A stretch of 64,000 nucleotides of DNA. It comes from Spodoptera frugiperda (Eukaryota > Arthropoda > Insecta > Lepidoptera > Noctuidae). Position 1 is the first letter of the stretch. Each line of letters opens with the position of its first letter. Shown one piece after another: positions 51,601-60,800 of the stretch. Location: contig NC_064223.1 of assembly GCF_023101765.2 (NCBI RefSeq), positions 7,068,001-7,132,000 on the forward strand, given 5' to 3'. The notes beneath the pieces were generated by a model, which had not been told where the DNA came from, searched no databases, and saw only the letters and a list, made by a program, of their open reading frames with translations. A program made the translations under genes and the position numbers.

Positions 51601-54219
51601 TATCAAAAATAAAAAATAGGTTTAAGTTTGCAGAAATATCGGCATTATTGCAACCAAATTATAATTCAGATTTGTGCAAGTGATTTTGATCACGTATTCA
51701 TCAAAATGACCGACATGCACAGCGATTCATGCCTGCTGCAATTTCATGTCCATTATCACATTTTATGTTATAGTCATGAATGTAGATAATAGCCATCAAG
51801 CTAATAACTTTCCAACTGTATTTGAAATGATAACTAATCAATGGGAAATGGACTTATTCAACTAACCATCACTTATTTATTTACGTGGTTAATGCTGCGG
51901 CTGATTGTGCTGCAAACAGTATTAATGACATCTACGTTAGAATTCATAAAGTAATATTTGTTATTTTTTCTGTTCCAGTATAGGCAAGCCATAGCTGGAG
52001 GCACGCCTCTTTCCCATCATCATCACCATCCACCTCCATCCTCGGTCCAATCTACGCCGTCCAAATCGTTCGTGGTGGGCGCAGCGTCTCCTCATCCCTT
52101 ACAACATTCCCCTTCAAACTCGTCGGTGGGCTCCCAACAACAGTTCCTTCCTTTACAACAGAAGCAGCGTTCGTTCCTCACTTTCGGATTCGGTGCGGGC
52201 TCGACCGGGAGCGGCGGCACCGGAGGCTCCGGTGGCAACGCTTCACGGCGCGAGAGCCACGTTAACGTTAATGTCACGCCGACGGGACACGACCTGTCGT
52301 CCGACACGCCCGAAATACGTAAATATAAGAAGAGGTTCAATTCGGAAATCCTTTGTGCAGCACTCTGGGGTAAGGGAATACTTTACATTCTTTATTAATT
52401 TGTCGCGTGATCCTTCTCTCTGAATATATGTCTTACTCTAGTATTTACTTTACAGGAGTTAATTTACTTATTGGTACTGAAAACGGTTTGATGTTGTTAG
52501 ACCGTTCAGGGCAAGGAAAAGTTTATCAGTTGATCTCACGACGCCGCTTCCAACAAATGGAAGTGTTAGAAGGACAGAATATTCTTGTGACTGTATCTGG
52601 AAAGAAAAATCGCGTACGTGTCTACTATCTCAGTTGGCTAAAATCCAAAATCCTGCGCACTGATGGACTTAGTGACGTAAGTAATCTCTGTTATTTTTCT
52701 ATTACTGAACAAAACACCCAGTACATACCTATTATGCTAGTCTAGGCCAAACTAACAGAATAGCTTTGCAAGAAATCCTTAGCGGGACTTCTGGTTTCTT
52801 GGACTCTTGGTTTTATTAGACACTAGCTTCTGCCAGCGGCTTCTCCCGCATTGCAACATATCTAGTAACACCCTATTACTATTTATATTTTTAATGTTCT
52901 CAATTTACACTTCTACAATTTTATATGTAGTGTAGATTTCGATTTAGAAGTTATCAGTAACATCTTGTCTTACCATTTCGCCGATTATTGCCATATTTCT
53001 ATTGCTAATTAAACATGTTTAATCTACTAAGAAAACCTATTCAATATATAGAAAAGTATTATTTGAAAACTTAAAACACGACACTTACTAATCTAAATGT
53101 TTAAATTGCAGCAAGCAGAACGAAGAAATGGATGGATTAATGTTGGTGAACTGCAGGGTGCAGTTCACTTCCGTATTGTCAAGTACGAAAGGATCAAGTT
53201 CCTTGTTATAGCCCTGAAGGACTCTATTGAGATCTATGCTTGGGCGCCAAAACCATATCACAAATTCATGGCCTTTAAAAACTTCGGAGATCTGCAGCAT
53301 AGGTGTGTAGATATGTATTATATTAGAAAGTACTTTATATGATTTAAGTTGTTTTCTATCAAATGTTCACACTTGATCTATTAATTATCAATTATAATAT
53401 ATTTTCATTTTCTTATTTTCAGACCGCTTTTAGTTGATTTGACTATAGAAGACAGCACAAGACTGAAAGTAATTTATGGTTCGGCAGATGGCTTCCATGC
53501 TGTTGATTTAGATACTGCCACAGTCTACGATATTTATATCCCAAAGCATGTAAGTAAATCATTTTATTCAAGTCATACCACCTTGTTTTATTTTCCAGTT
53601 TGTTTACACAGCCAAGAAGTTCTAGGACTAGCTTTTAGGATTACTACTCAGACTATACAATCACATAAAATTTTGCATTCCAGACTTAGCAAAAAAAAAA
53701 GCTAACGCCAGTATACTTCAGCCAGCAATTTTATAATTATGATTGTATTTACAGACACAAGGAGCTATTGTGCCACATTGCATTGTACCCCTTCCAAACT
53801 CCAACGGCGTACAGTTGCTGCTATGCTATGATAATGAAGGAGTTTATGTGAACACATATGGACGAGTAAGCAAGAATATTGTTCTCCAGGTTTGTATTGT
53901 TACATCATTCGTGCTGTTGCTACGGGTATTTTAATTAAATTTTAATTGATGTATATTGGTCTTTTTCCAGTGGGGTGAAATGCCAACATCGGTAGCCTAC
54001 ATAGGCACAGGACAAATCATGGGTTGGGGCAATAAAGCTATTGAGATTCGTTCAGTAGAAACTGGTCATCTTGACGGCGTGTTTATGCACAAGAAAGCAC
54101 AACGACTCAAATTCTTATGTGAACGAAATGATAAAGTGTTCTTCTCTTCCGCCAAAGGTGGTTCCTCTTGTCAGATTTACTTCATGACGCTCAACAAACC
54201 CGGCATGGCCAACTGGTAG
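42641..54219 (+). CDS. msn: Misshapen Ste20-family serine/threonine kinase (MAP4K4/TNIK/MINK class), 22 coding exons
   Basis: Germinal-centre-kinase IV enzyme that phosphorylates upstream MAP3Ks of the JNK pathway and also acts in Hippo signalling, dorsal closure and axon targeting (family knowledge). Coding exons seen: 42641-42706, 42900-42965, 44430-44637, 44745-44921, 45223-45454, 45523-45651, 45780-46013, 46087-46160, 46247-46331, 46441-46564, 46953-46973, 47070-47166, 47342-47471, 47657-47783, 48433-49389, 50414-50536, 51979-52369, 52456-52676, 53112-53302, 53423-53549, 53755-53889, 53971-54219. All junctions are GT-AG and every codon phase closes: 4,164 nt, 1,387 residues plus TAG. The start ATG lies in 'tcaaaATGG', and the N-terminus MAHQLAPSVNCSLDDIDLSA is the conserved msn start. 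Order: kinase (about 28-293), acidic and Pro/Ser-rich linker (about 294-1,060), CNH (about 1,065-1,375), ending GMANW. The long coiled coil that follows the kinase in vertebrate relatives is absent from these exons. Identity is near certain; usage of single linker exons is inferred. Confidence 0.96.
42900..45651 (+). other. msn: Kinase-domain exons of msn (exons 2-6)
   Basis: These exons encode the catalytic domain. Visible landmarks are the glycine loop GNGTYGQVYKG (residues 35-45), the ATP-anchoring lysine K57 in AAIKVMD, the acidic EEEEIKLEINVL helix C with its glutamate, the catalytic loop HRDIKGQN (H154-N161, catalytic D156), the metal-binding DFG (D174-G176) and the activation segment ending GTPYWMAPE (193-201). 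All key residues are present, so an active kinase is expected. The glycine codon 114 and the valine before DFG are both split by introns. The Ste20 signature TPYWMAPEV is intact. Confidence 0.95.
42966..44429 (+). other. msn: msn intron 2
   Basis: An AT-rich intron of 1.46 kb between the glycine-loop exon and the lysine exon. Only short chance reading frames are present. I see no repeat or conserved element in it. Confidence 0.8.
46953..46973 (+). other. msn: 21-nt microexon of msn
   Basis: Seven codons (LPPRRPE) lie between a 'caacttcag' acceptor and a 'gtaggt' donor. Both flanking introns are phase 0, so the exon can be used or skipped without changing the frame. It falls in the proline-rich linker just before the DLDKLAAQLNELG exon. 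Too short for ORF callers; it is supported by phase agreement and by the proline-rich reading. Confidence 0.75.
47784..48432 (+). other. msn: msn intron 14
   Basis: AT-rich intron between the Gly/Asp-rich exon ending TLVMKR and the large linker exon. No repeat or further exon was recognised. Confidence 0.7.
48433..49389 (+). other. msn: Large 957-nt linker exon of msn
   Basis: This exon encodes residues 591-909, a Ser/Lys/Asp-rich, probably disordered stretch that begins RENNENDKRQSDVDEAVLLK and ends QEAVLAQDQ. It is phase 0 on both sides, so it is a natural cassette exon. The reading frame runs open upstream of the 'aaacatcag' acceptor to an ATG at 48415 (MFDKHQ...), so an internal start here in some transcripts cannot be excluded. 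The acceptor's pyrimidine tract is weak, which fits regulated inclusion. The motif DEAVLLKDWDFARFFP stands out as the only ordered-looking piece and may be a binding motif. Confidence 0.8.
49390..50413 (+). other. msn: msn intron 15
   Basis: About 1.0 kb, AT-rich, between two phase-0 exons. The reading frame at 49990-50172 has no splice support and looks like chance. No repeat was recognised. Confidence 0.7.
50414..50536 (+). other. msn: 123-nt phase-0 linker exon of msn
   Basis: Forty-one codons, GRSSGANEGSGSRTSSVLPD and onward to HDKSTSEE, between 'gggtgtag' and 'gtatgt'. The segment SGSRTSSVLPDLLSQ is the linker block common to the MAP4K4/TNIK/msn group. Both sides are phase 0, so skipping would be frame-neutral. 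It is set apart by introns of about 1.0 and 1.4 kb. Confidence 0.85.
50537..51978 (+). other. msn: msn intron 16, holding a possible internal first exon
   Basis: A 1.44-kb intron between the STSEE exon and the YRQAIAGG exon. It is mostly AT-rich with no repeat recognised. Near its middle, at 51182-51250, is an ATG-led open stretch ending at a strong GTAAGT donor, listed separately. Confidence 0.7.
51182..51250 (+). CDS. Candidate alternative first exon of msn (kinase-less isoform)
   Basis: Twenty-three codons, starting ATGGTTGTCAATC (MVVNHANSLEPLRDRFADTC...), end exactly at a consensus donor GTAAGTA in phase 0, which is the phase needed to join the downstream exon at 51979. Such a transcript would encode only the His/Gly-rich linker plus the CNH domain. 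The composition is more GC-rich and codon-like than the surrounding intron. No clear acceptor lies just upstream, which favours a first exon over an internal one. Phase agreement alone has a one-in-three chance, so this is only a candidate. Confidence 0.25.
51979..54219 (+). other. msn: C-terminal exons of msn with CNH (citron homology) domain
   Basis: After a His-rich run and a Gly/Ser-rich linker, the sequence KRFNSEILCAALWGVNLLIG starts the CNH domain, which continues through LLDRSGQGKVYQLI, VYYLSWLKSKILR, GDLQ-like NVGELQGAVHF, YAWAPKPYHKFMAFK, GSADGFHAVDLDTATVYDIY, CYDNEGVYVNTYGR and the terminal MTLNKPGMANW. CNH domains fold as beta-propellers and bind small GTPases (Rap class) and adaptor proteins in this family. 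The tail is essentially the canonical msn/MAP4K4 ending, with no break seen. Confidence 0.93.
52823..52862 (-). repeat. Helitron-like 3' end in an msn intron
   Basis: On the minus strand: GCGG-GAGAAG-CCGC hairpin, then 'tggcagaag' and the terminus CTAG, followed by T. It lies inside the msn intron between exons ending at 52,676 and starting at 53,112, in antisense orientation. Only the terminal part is recognisable. It leaves the splice sites intact. Confidence 0.5.
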
Positions 54220-55080
54220 TGCAGGGACGCGGCCGGCGCCGAGTGCGCCGCTCATCTGTGATTGTAACCGCACGGCGTCCCTCATTAAGTGCATGCCCGT
54301 ACTGTACAAGATAATGCCAGTAGATTAGTCAATATTACAAAATCATGTGCTTTGGCCACTCGAAATTCAAAGACTTGTGATAGTGACAGAAATTAGTATA
54401 TGTGCTCAAAAGACAATCCACAAAATAATATTACATTCAAGTATTCGAGGACCTTCTTAGTAAATGTGGCATTTTGTACTGATGAAGATAATTTTCATTA
54501 CAAGCTATTAAGGAATATATATTATTAAGCAATAACCTCTAGGATAAATGTTTTGATATTGACAATTATGCGTAAGTAAGTTAATGTGCTTAGGTTTTAT
54601 ATTATGTTGCAATTGATAATTTCTAAAAGAAAATGTAATTGAAATCAACTATTAATTCATATATGCCATATTGTTTATAATGTTAAGATAGTTGGGTGAT
54701 GATTATAATTAATTGGTTACATAATTATTTTTATGATATTAACAAAGAAGAAATGCCATGTTTGACAGGTTATAAATTATTATAACAAACATTAAACACA
54801 ACACAATTAGAATTAATGTAAAATTACTCTTCAATTTACATTTGTAAGATTCATTCACTTAACAAATTGGCATTTAGTCAAGTCACTTTGTATCATAATT
54901 ATCACACCAAACTACATTTTTATTAATGGATAAATCCTAAAAATTTGGTAATATTTATTATTTATTTGTTATGTACTATATTATTTACATGTATAAAGAT
55001 ATAACTGTGCATATTGAAAATATATATTTGACGACTTTTATTTTAAATCCTTAGCCCAATAAAATATGAAAAAACTTATG
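54220..55080 (+). other. msn: msn 3' UTR
   Basis: AT-rich sequence after the TAG stop, running about 850 nt to a canonical AATAAA at 55058-55063. The first 80 nt are GC-rich, then the tract becomes strongly AT-rich. No other full poly(A) hexamer as well placed was noted before it. Exact cleavage is not visible. Confidence 0.6.
55058..55063 (+). terminator. AATAAA poly(A) signal of msn
   Basis: A perfect AATAAA about 840 nt after the msn stop codon, followed by a T/G-containing stretch. It is the most likely 3' processing signal for the msn transcript. Confidence 0.6.
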
Positions 55081-55179
55081 TAAAGTAATTTTATTGTCAT
55101 TCAATCTCACAACAGGAGCTGCTAAACTAAACACCTCTCTTTAATTGTTGGCATCAGTCCAGGCCCAGCTCACTGCTAG

Positions 55180-55440
55180 AGACATATTTATAATTTTTCT
55201 TCTGCAAGTGCAGCAATAATCATGTCCCAGTCTACTATTACGAACGAAACTGATTTATCTGCCAGTCTGCAGAGTATCGTAAAGGCTCTCGACCCGCACT
55301 TTTGGCAGTATGTACATACTGGTATCGTCGTAGGTACGATATTGTATCGTGAGAATATTTGACGAGCGTACGATAGTGCGTCGTGTACGAGTCATAAGAT
55401 GTGCAGAGGTGAGGTACTGTCCCCTGGAGTAATTTGTTTT
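55180..55440. repeat. Spacer with dispersed TATCGT/ACGATA motifs, possible repeat remnant
   Basis: Sequence between the msn poly(A) site and the repeat that starts near 55452. It contains several copies in both directions of a short motif: 'agtatcgtaaa', 'ggtatcgtcg', 'gtacgatattgtatcgtg', 'gtacgatagtg'. This pattern suggests part of an inverted-repeat element or a decayed array. No open reading frame of note. Class unknown. Confidence 0.3.
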
Positions 55441-55451
55441 TTTATTAAAAA

Positions 55452-56140
55452 TCTATACTAATATTATAAAGCTGAAGAGTTTGTTTGTTTGTTTGAACGC
55501 GCTAAAGTCAAAGCCAAATAGCAAAAAACTGAACCCTTATAGATTCGTCATGTCTGTCTGTCAGTCAGTCCGTCCGTCCGTCCGTCCGTCCGTCCTTATG
55601 TCACAGCCATTCATTTCCGAAACTGTTGGGCCTACATAGTTGAAACTTTGTAGGTTGATGTATTTCGATAACCGCTATTCGAATTTTGAATAAAAAATAA
55701 TAAATTTGAAAATTAAAGGGGGTCACTCCATACCTAGAACTGATTAAAAAAAAAAATTTTTCGTCTATCATATCCGTGATGGGTGTCTATGGATAGCCGG
55801 ATAGGTCTTTAAAAAAGACATTAAGGTTCCTATAAAACCATTTTTGTCAAAATCAATCGTTTGAAAGTTAGACGCTTCCAAAGTGGAAAAATTAGTGTCC
55901 CCCCCCCCCTCTAACTTTTAAAATAAGAGAGTGAGAAAACTAAAAATAATATAATATGCTTTAGATTTCAATAAAAACTACCAACGAAAATTGGTTTAAA
56001 CGAGTTATTATAACTTTGTCGTTCATAGAAACACTATGTAAAACCAAGTTATTTTATAACTTTTATATTACGTCATCTAATTGCTGTTACGGAACCCTTC
56101 ATGGGCGAGTCCGACTCGCACTTGGCCTGTTTTTTTATTT
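55452..56140. repeat. Composite dispersed repeat of lepidopteran type, with (TCCG)n microsatellite
   Basis: It begins 'tctatactaatattataaag', a 5' end that recurs in lepidopteran interspersed repeats, and finishes with 'gggcgagtccgactcgcac' and a T-rich tail, another very common lepidopteran repeat end. Inside are a (TCCG) run at about 55568-55595, an A-run near 55745 and an 11-C run at 55899-55909. It has no coding capacity, so it is a non-autonomous or decayed element, possibly two nested ones. It fills the space between the convergent msn and PDRG1-like genes. Confidence 0.65.
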
Positions 56141-56408
56141 TATTCTTCGAGGAATAGTTGAATTGGTGTATTCTTTCAAGTTGGTACTGCTGTCACCTTG
56201 TGAGTACCTAAGGATAAAAAAATTACACAAGAGCTGCTGACGAGCTAACAACTTATGAACTAGATTTCATTAGCCAACACCATTTGGGGATCATATCCAC
56301 CTGTTCTTTAAATAATTTGATGTTTTAGTGAGATTATGGCTATCTTAATATAACAAATGGTAACTTTCATTTGAATAAAAATAACTCTGTTATTAATTGT
56401 ACTCATAA

Positions 56409-56414
56409 TTTATT
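56409..56414 (-). terminator. Poly(A) signal of the PDRG1-like gene
   Basis: On the minus strand this reads AATAAA, 13 nt after the TAA stop of the PDRG1-like reading frame. It implies a very short 3' UTR. Confidence 0.6.
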
Positions 56415-56427
56415 TAATAAAATATAA

Positions 56428-56826
56428 TTACGAAGGAATCAATTTCGAACTCGATAAACCCTCTGTTTCTTTAGATGATAGAGGAACTAACATCAACCCA
56501 GGAACAGGTTTCTGCATTTCCAGATCTCTTAGATTGTTAACTTTAACTTTGAGGTCACTTCGCAGCTTGTTTATATCAATGGTGAGTTGTTTTTGATCAT
56601 TCTCTAACAATAACCTTGTGTCATCTAGGTTATGTTTTACCAAAACAGATCCTACAGTCACCCAGCATTTCTTCTGAGAGGATTTGGACAAGTCTCGTAA
56701 AGCTTCACGGTTGTGATTTCTTCTCTTGTCAAGCATAACAATTTCATGTCTATCTGATAAAATTTCATTCGCTAATTTCTCCACCGATATCAAGTGCTCC
56801 AACATTTTATCTTCATTCTGCATCAT
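56428..56826 (-). CDS. PDRG1-like prefoldin-family protein (p53 and DNA damage-regulated protein 1 homologue)
   Basis: A 132-residue intronless reading frame. The family is a small prefoldin-like subunit that joins the R2TP/URI1 prefoldin-like (PAQosome) chaperone complex, which helps assemble RNA polymerases and snoRNPs. Support: length (human protein 133 residues) and the conserved spacing of VEKLANEILSDRHEIVMLDK, the RRNHNREALRDL helix and the C-terminal helix NKLRSDLKVKVNNLRDLE, giving the two long helices of a prefoldin hairpin. Two ATGs stand in tandem (MMQ); the upstream one is in good context (aacaATG) and is taken as start. It lies tail to tail with msn and head to head with the RGG gene. 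No intron, frameshift or repeat intrusion is seen. Confidence 0.85.
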   Translation of the reverse strand: MMQNEDKMLEHLISVEKLANEILSDRHEIVMLDKRRNHNREALRDLSKSSQKKCWVTVGSVLVKHNLDDTRLLLENDQKQLTIDINKLRSDLKVKVNNLRDLEMQKPVPGLMLVPLSSKETEGLSSSKLIPS

Positions 56827-57895
56827 TGTTACTTTTACAAAATATACTTAATATTATTAATGTAAATCCTAGGTGGCCTTTCACTTCATGCTAAATTGTA
56901 TTTGAGTTGTACCCGATAATATCATTTAATAAATGTTTGGGTAGAAGTTTGTTATTGTAATGTTTTGGGAATATTAAAAATTCATCGCAATATTATAATT
57001 TTAGTGTTTGATTCTATTTGCTATTTCTATAAAATGCTACAAGCAGTATATATTATTTATATTTAATAATATAGGTACTTATTTGAAGCACGTCCACTTA
57101 GTTTTTTATTTCTTTCAATTTTCAAGTTGATTTACTATTTTACTTGTTGAAAATAAATATCGCATGATTTGACAGTTACAAACTTTTAACCAAAGAGAAA
57201 AGTATAATAAGCCAAAGAGCATAGAGGACAAAATAAAATGGGCAGACCATTCACAATAGTATGATGATCATGGTAAAGACGGAAACAATAGTGAATAAAG
57301 TGACGTGCCACAATCACGCACAGTCGAGTCGGTTGCCTGATGCCTATCTGTATTTACCATTTGGATGATCTCTCTCTCATTCTCTCTAATCGTAATAATT
57401 GTATGAAACTAATAGGCTTTTAGTTAGAGATAGGTAGGTGAGTATTTATCTATTTTAACTGGAGTATTTATCCAAAAAAAATGTTAATGTATACAACTCT
57501 AGAACTAGAATAGATAAGTTGCCCATCTCTACTGTTGGCGCGCTACGACACACCGTGTTAATCTACGTGGCAGAAATCCACCATAGACTAACATTTAGCA
57601 GATTTTTTGCAAAGCTGAAGTGGAATATTGTCTGTGATCTGTGAATTTAGAACGGAAATCTGCCTTGGCGGACGGAAGTCGCAATCCGCCATTTTGATTA
57701 CGCTCAACGCTTCAAATTCAAGTCACTCAAGCATTTGCAATTTGCAAGTCAAAAATTAATGGCCGCCGGTACCGACGCTATTCGAGCGACTCTTTGAGTC
57801 GCGTTTTGCCATTTGAGTACAATAGTTAATAACTTTAGGTTCCATTTACTGCCGTTTTCTGTGTTACCGTAAATTGTCAATTTAGATTTAAGAAT
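56827..57895. promoter_or_regulatory. Divergent intergenic region between the PDRG1-like gene and the RGG gene
   Basis: A 1.07-kb gap between two start codons pointing away from each other, so it should contain both promoters. The left part is AT-rich. The right part (about 57,530-57,895) is more GC-rich, with 'ccgccattttg' and 'atggccgccgg', which resemble YY1/Pho-type sites, and is the likelier promoter and leader of the RGG gene. No TATA box is obvious for either gene. A (TCTC)-rich stretch lies at about 57,366-57,388. Confidence 0.4.
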
Positions 57896-60800
57896 ATGGA
57901 TGGGCCGCCAAACCGAGGCTTTCGCGGTGGTGGCCGTGGAGGACCACCGGGTCTAAATCAAAGAGGAAGAGGTGGATTTGATATGCGTGGACGGTAAGTC
58001 ATTACATATTTTCAATATGAGAGAGTGGTGTTTTTTTAGTAACATTGACAATTTTAAGGTTATGTGGTGATTTTATTGAATTGTATGAATTTTCTTTTAA
58101 GTATTATGAATAATCGACCGGTGACTGATTTTAGAGGCGGTCCAGGGATGCGAGGTAGAGGTGGTCCTCCACGAGGCCTTCCTTTCCGTGGCGGACCGCG
58201 CGGTTTCCGAGGCGGTCCCATGCGAGGTGGCGGCGGCGACAGAGGTGGCCGTTTTCCTCCAGGACCACAGGGCCCAGGCCCACACCCAGTTCCCACAATT
58301 GAATCACGTGGAGCACCGCCTCAACGTAAGGCTATTACCTAATCATTTTAATTTTAAAGAATTAATAAACAAATATTGGTATAACATAACCACATTTTAA
58401 ATTAAAGTTGAATTTGTATACTTAACAATACTGATGAATTTGAATGCATATAACTCTTGCATGGTCTAGCCAGAAGGTACTAATTTTATGTTAATACTTA
58501 GTTCATTATGATGCCTTTTCCAATGGAAATTAAATTAATCCTGTGTTCGGGTCAGATAGGTAGGTTCATTTCAATTCGACTAGGTAGTGTTTACGCCATA
58601 ATCGTAAGTCCACTTAAACTAGTGTACAATTTAGTAACAAGCACTTCAGCATTCAAAAAGGCATAAGGCCTTTTATGACCTGAAGACACAAATTACTCTC
58701 CTTAAGTTAGCAAACAACCAATAAGTTTTTTTATGACCAGGTGGAGGATTCAATAACAGAGGTGGCCCTGGTGCCATGAGAGGCAGAGGAGGTAGAGGCC
58801 GTGGAGATTTTGGTCAACGAGGTGACAGGGGTGGTGGTCGGGGTGGTATGCCAATGAGAGGTAAATTATTTGGCAAATGTCTAGTTTTTGTTGATAAAGA
58901 GTAACAGATAATTTAAAACTGTAGTTATATTTAAAACTGTTATTTTATACTAAATATAAGTCTTCTGTGATCATAATACAATATTATTTGTTCACATAGG
59001 ACGAGGTGGACGCGGCGGTCATGGGATGCCACCAGGTGGCCCTCCTGGCGGCCCAGGTGGTCCACACCCAGGTCCAGGCCCTGTAGGTCCGCGTCCTGCA
59101 CCTCCCCATGTTGCTGTGTCTGCACCGCCTATGCAACCACAGCCAGCACAACCCTTCAAGAGAGGTGGTGGTCCACCTCACGGTGGACCTGGAGGACCGG
59201 GTGGTCCACCGAAAAGGCCTAGGTAAGCATAATACTTAAAAAAGGGAAATAAAATTTATGCTGTTGATCAAAAGAATTTATTGTTATTTCAGCAATTACT
59301 AGTCCTTCATACTTATGATGAATTTCTTTTCAGATTTGATGGACCACGTGGTGGTGGACGTCCTCCTCCACAAAGTGGATATCAACAGGCTGCTCCTCCA
59401 CACAATGCACCCCAACCAGCCAATGGCTATGGACCATCGTGAGTATAACAAACAATTACTGTATTATTTACAATTATATCTTAAGTTGCATATTTTTACA
59501 TGATGATCCAGAAAACGATAGGAATGTGCCGTCTGAAACACAGCTGACGATTTTCTTTATACTGATGAACTAAATCAATCTTTGTACTTCAATTATCCAT
59601 GTGATTTGGTCTATTAACTATGTAATTTTGTTACAGGCACACTGGTTATCAGCCTTACGAGCCACCAGCAGCTGATCCATATGCCCAACCATCATACAAC
59701 ACACCCAGGTAAGGAAACTTATGTAGTAATGTAATTAAAACAGCACAATAGAGTTAGGTTAATGATGTATAAAATGTCTTAAAAATGTCTCTCCAAAAGA
59801 AATATAATTAGTTCACAACAATGATGAAACAAATCTATAAGATAGGAATTGCCGTCTGATACACAAATGCAGATAATATAGATTCTGAGAAACTAGTGTC
59901 TATAACTGACAACAATAATTTCAATTAAGTCACAATATTCAAGCTGTCTTTTTTTAATTTTTTCTAGTTCATATCAAGGCAACAGTTACTCGACACCAGC
60001 CCCAGCACAACCAAGTTCTGGTTATAATTCCAGTAGCTATGGCTCAGGTTATGGATACTCAACAGGCGGCCAAGGTGGTTATGAAAATGAGGGTGCATAC
60101 AGGTTAGTTCACTAATTTTAATCAGTTTTTAATATATGCTTTTGTCTTATGTGTTTCTTATGAAAAGGGTTTATGGAGGTCTATTGACTTGGAACAAGAA
60201 GATGGTTTGCGGCCCTTCCATAAGCCTTATTACATAATAAGCAATACCAATAATGACATTGACTAATACTACAGTGGAGGTGGAGCTGGTGGAGCTGGTG
60301 ACGCAGGATATGGTGGCGCTGAGCCTGCATATGGTGGGCAGGCACCTGCTTATGACTCTTATTCTCAGCCCTCTTACAACTCGTACCAACAACCACAACC
60401 GCAGTACAACAATAACTATGGTAAGTTTTTATAGTCCATACTAAGTTTGTGTATAGGCGCATATTATGCTACATTCTAGTCAGGGCTATATACCAAAAAC
60501 AGGACATTGCAAATATTATTATCAATGAATAAACAATGTGACAAGAACCCATTATACATGAATTAACAGTACTTTCTTTAACAAATTCTTATTGGTCACT
60601 AAGGACAGGGTAAACAGCATCAAATTAGATCAAAAATTTATTGCTAAAATAAATAGGAGAAAATTGAATATTATTTTTCAGTCAAGTAAATATTTTGAAG
60701 ACCTATTTTATTAATGATTTTAGCTAAATCTTATACATGAGTAAATGTAGAGAAGTAAACAAGGCTGCTGTAAATACTAGTTTGAGATTTTTAAAATATA

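Noticed and set aside
55230..55370. Short ATG-led frame (MSQSTITNETDL...) after msn
   Set aside because: It lies past the msn poly(A) signal in repeat-like sequence with dispersed TATCGT motifs and has no homologue that I recognise.
58060..59226. Other-frame and opposite-strand open frames over the RGG gene
   Set aside because: Low-complexity GGN-rich DNA keeps several frames open. Only the RGG reading joins through every GT-AG junction.
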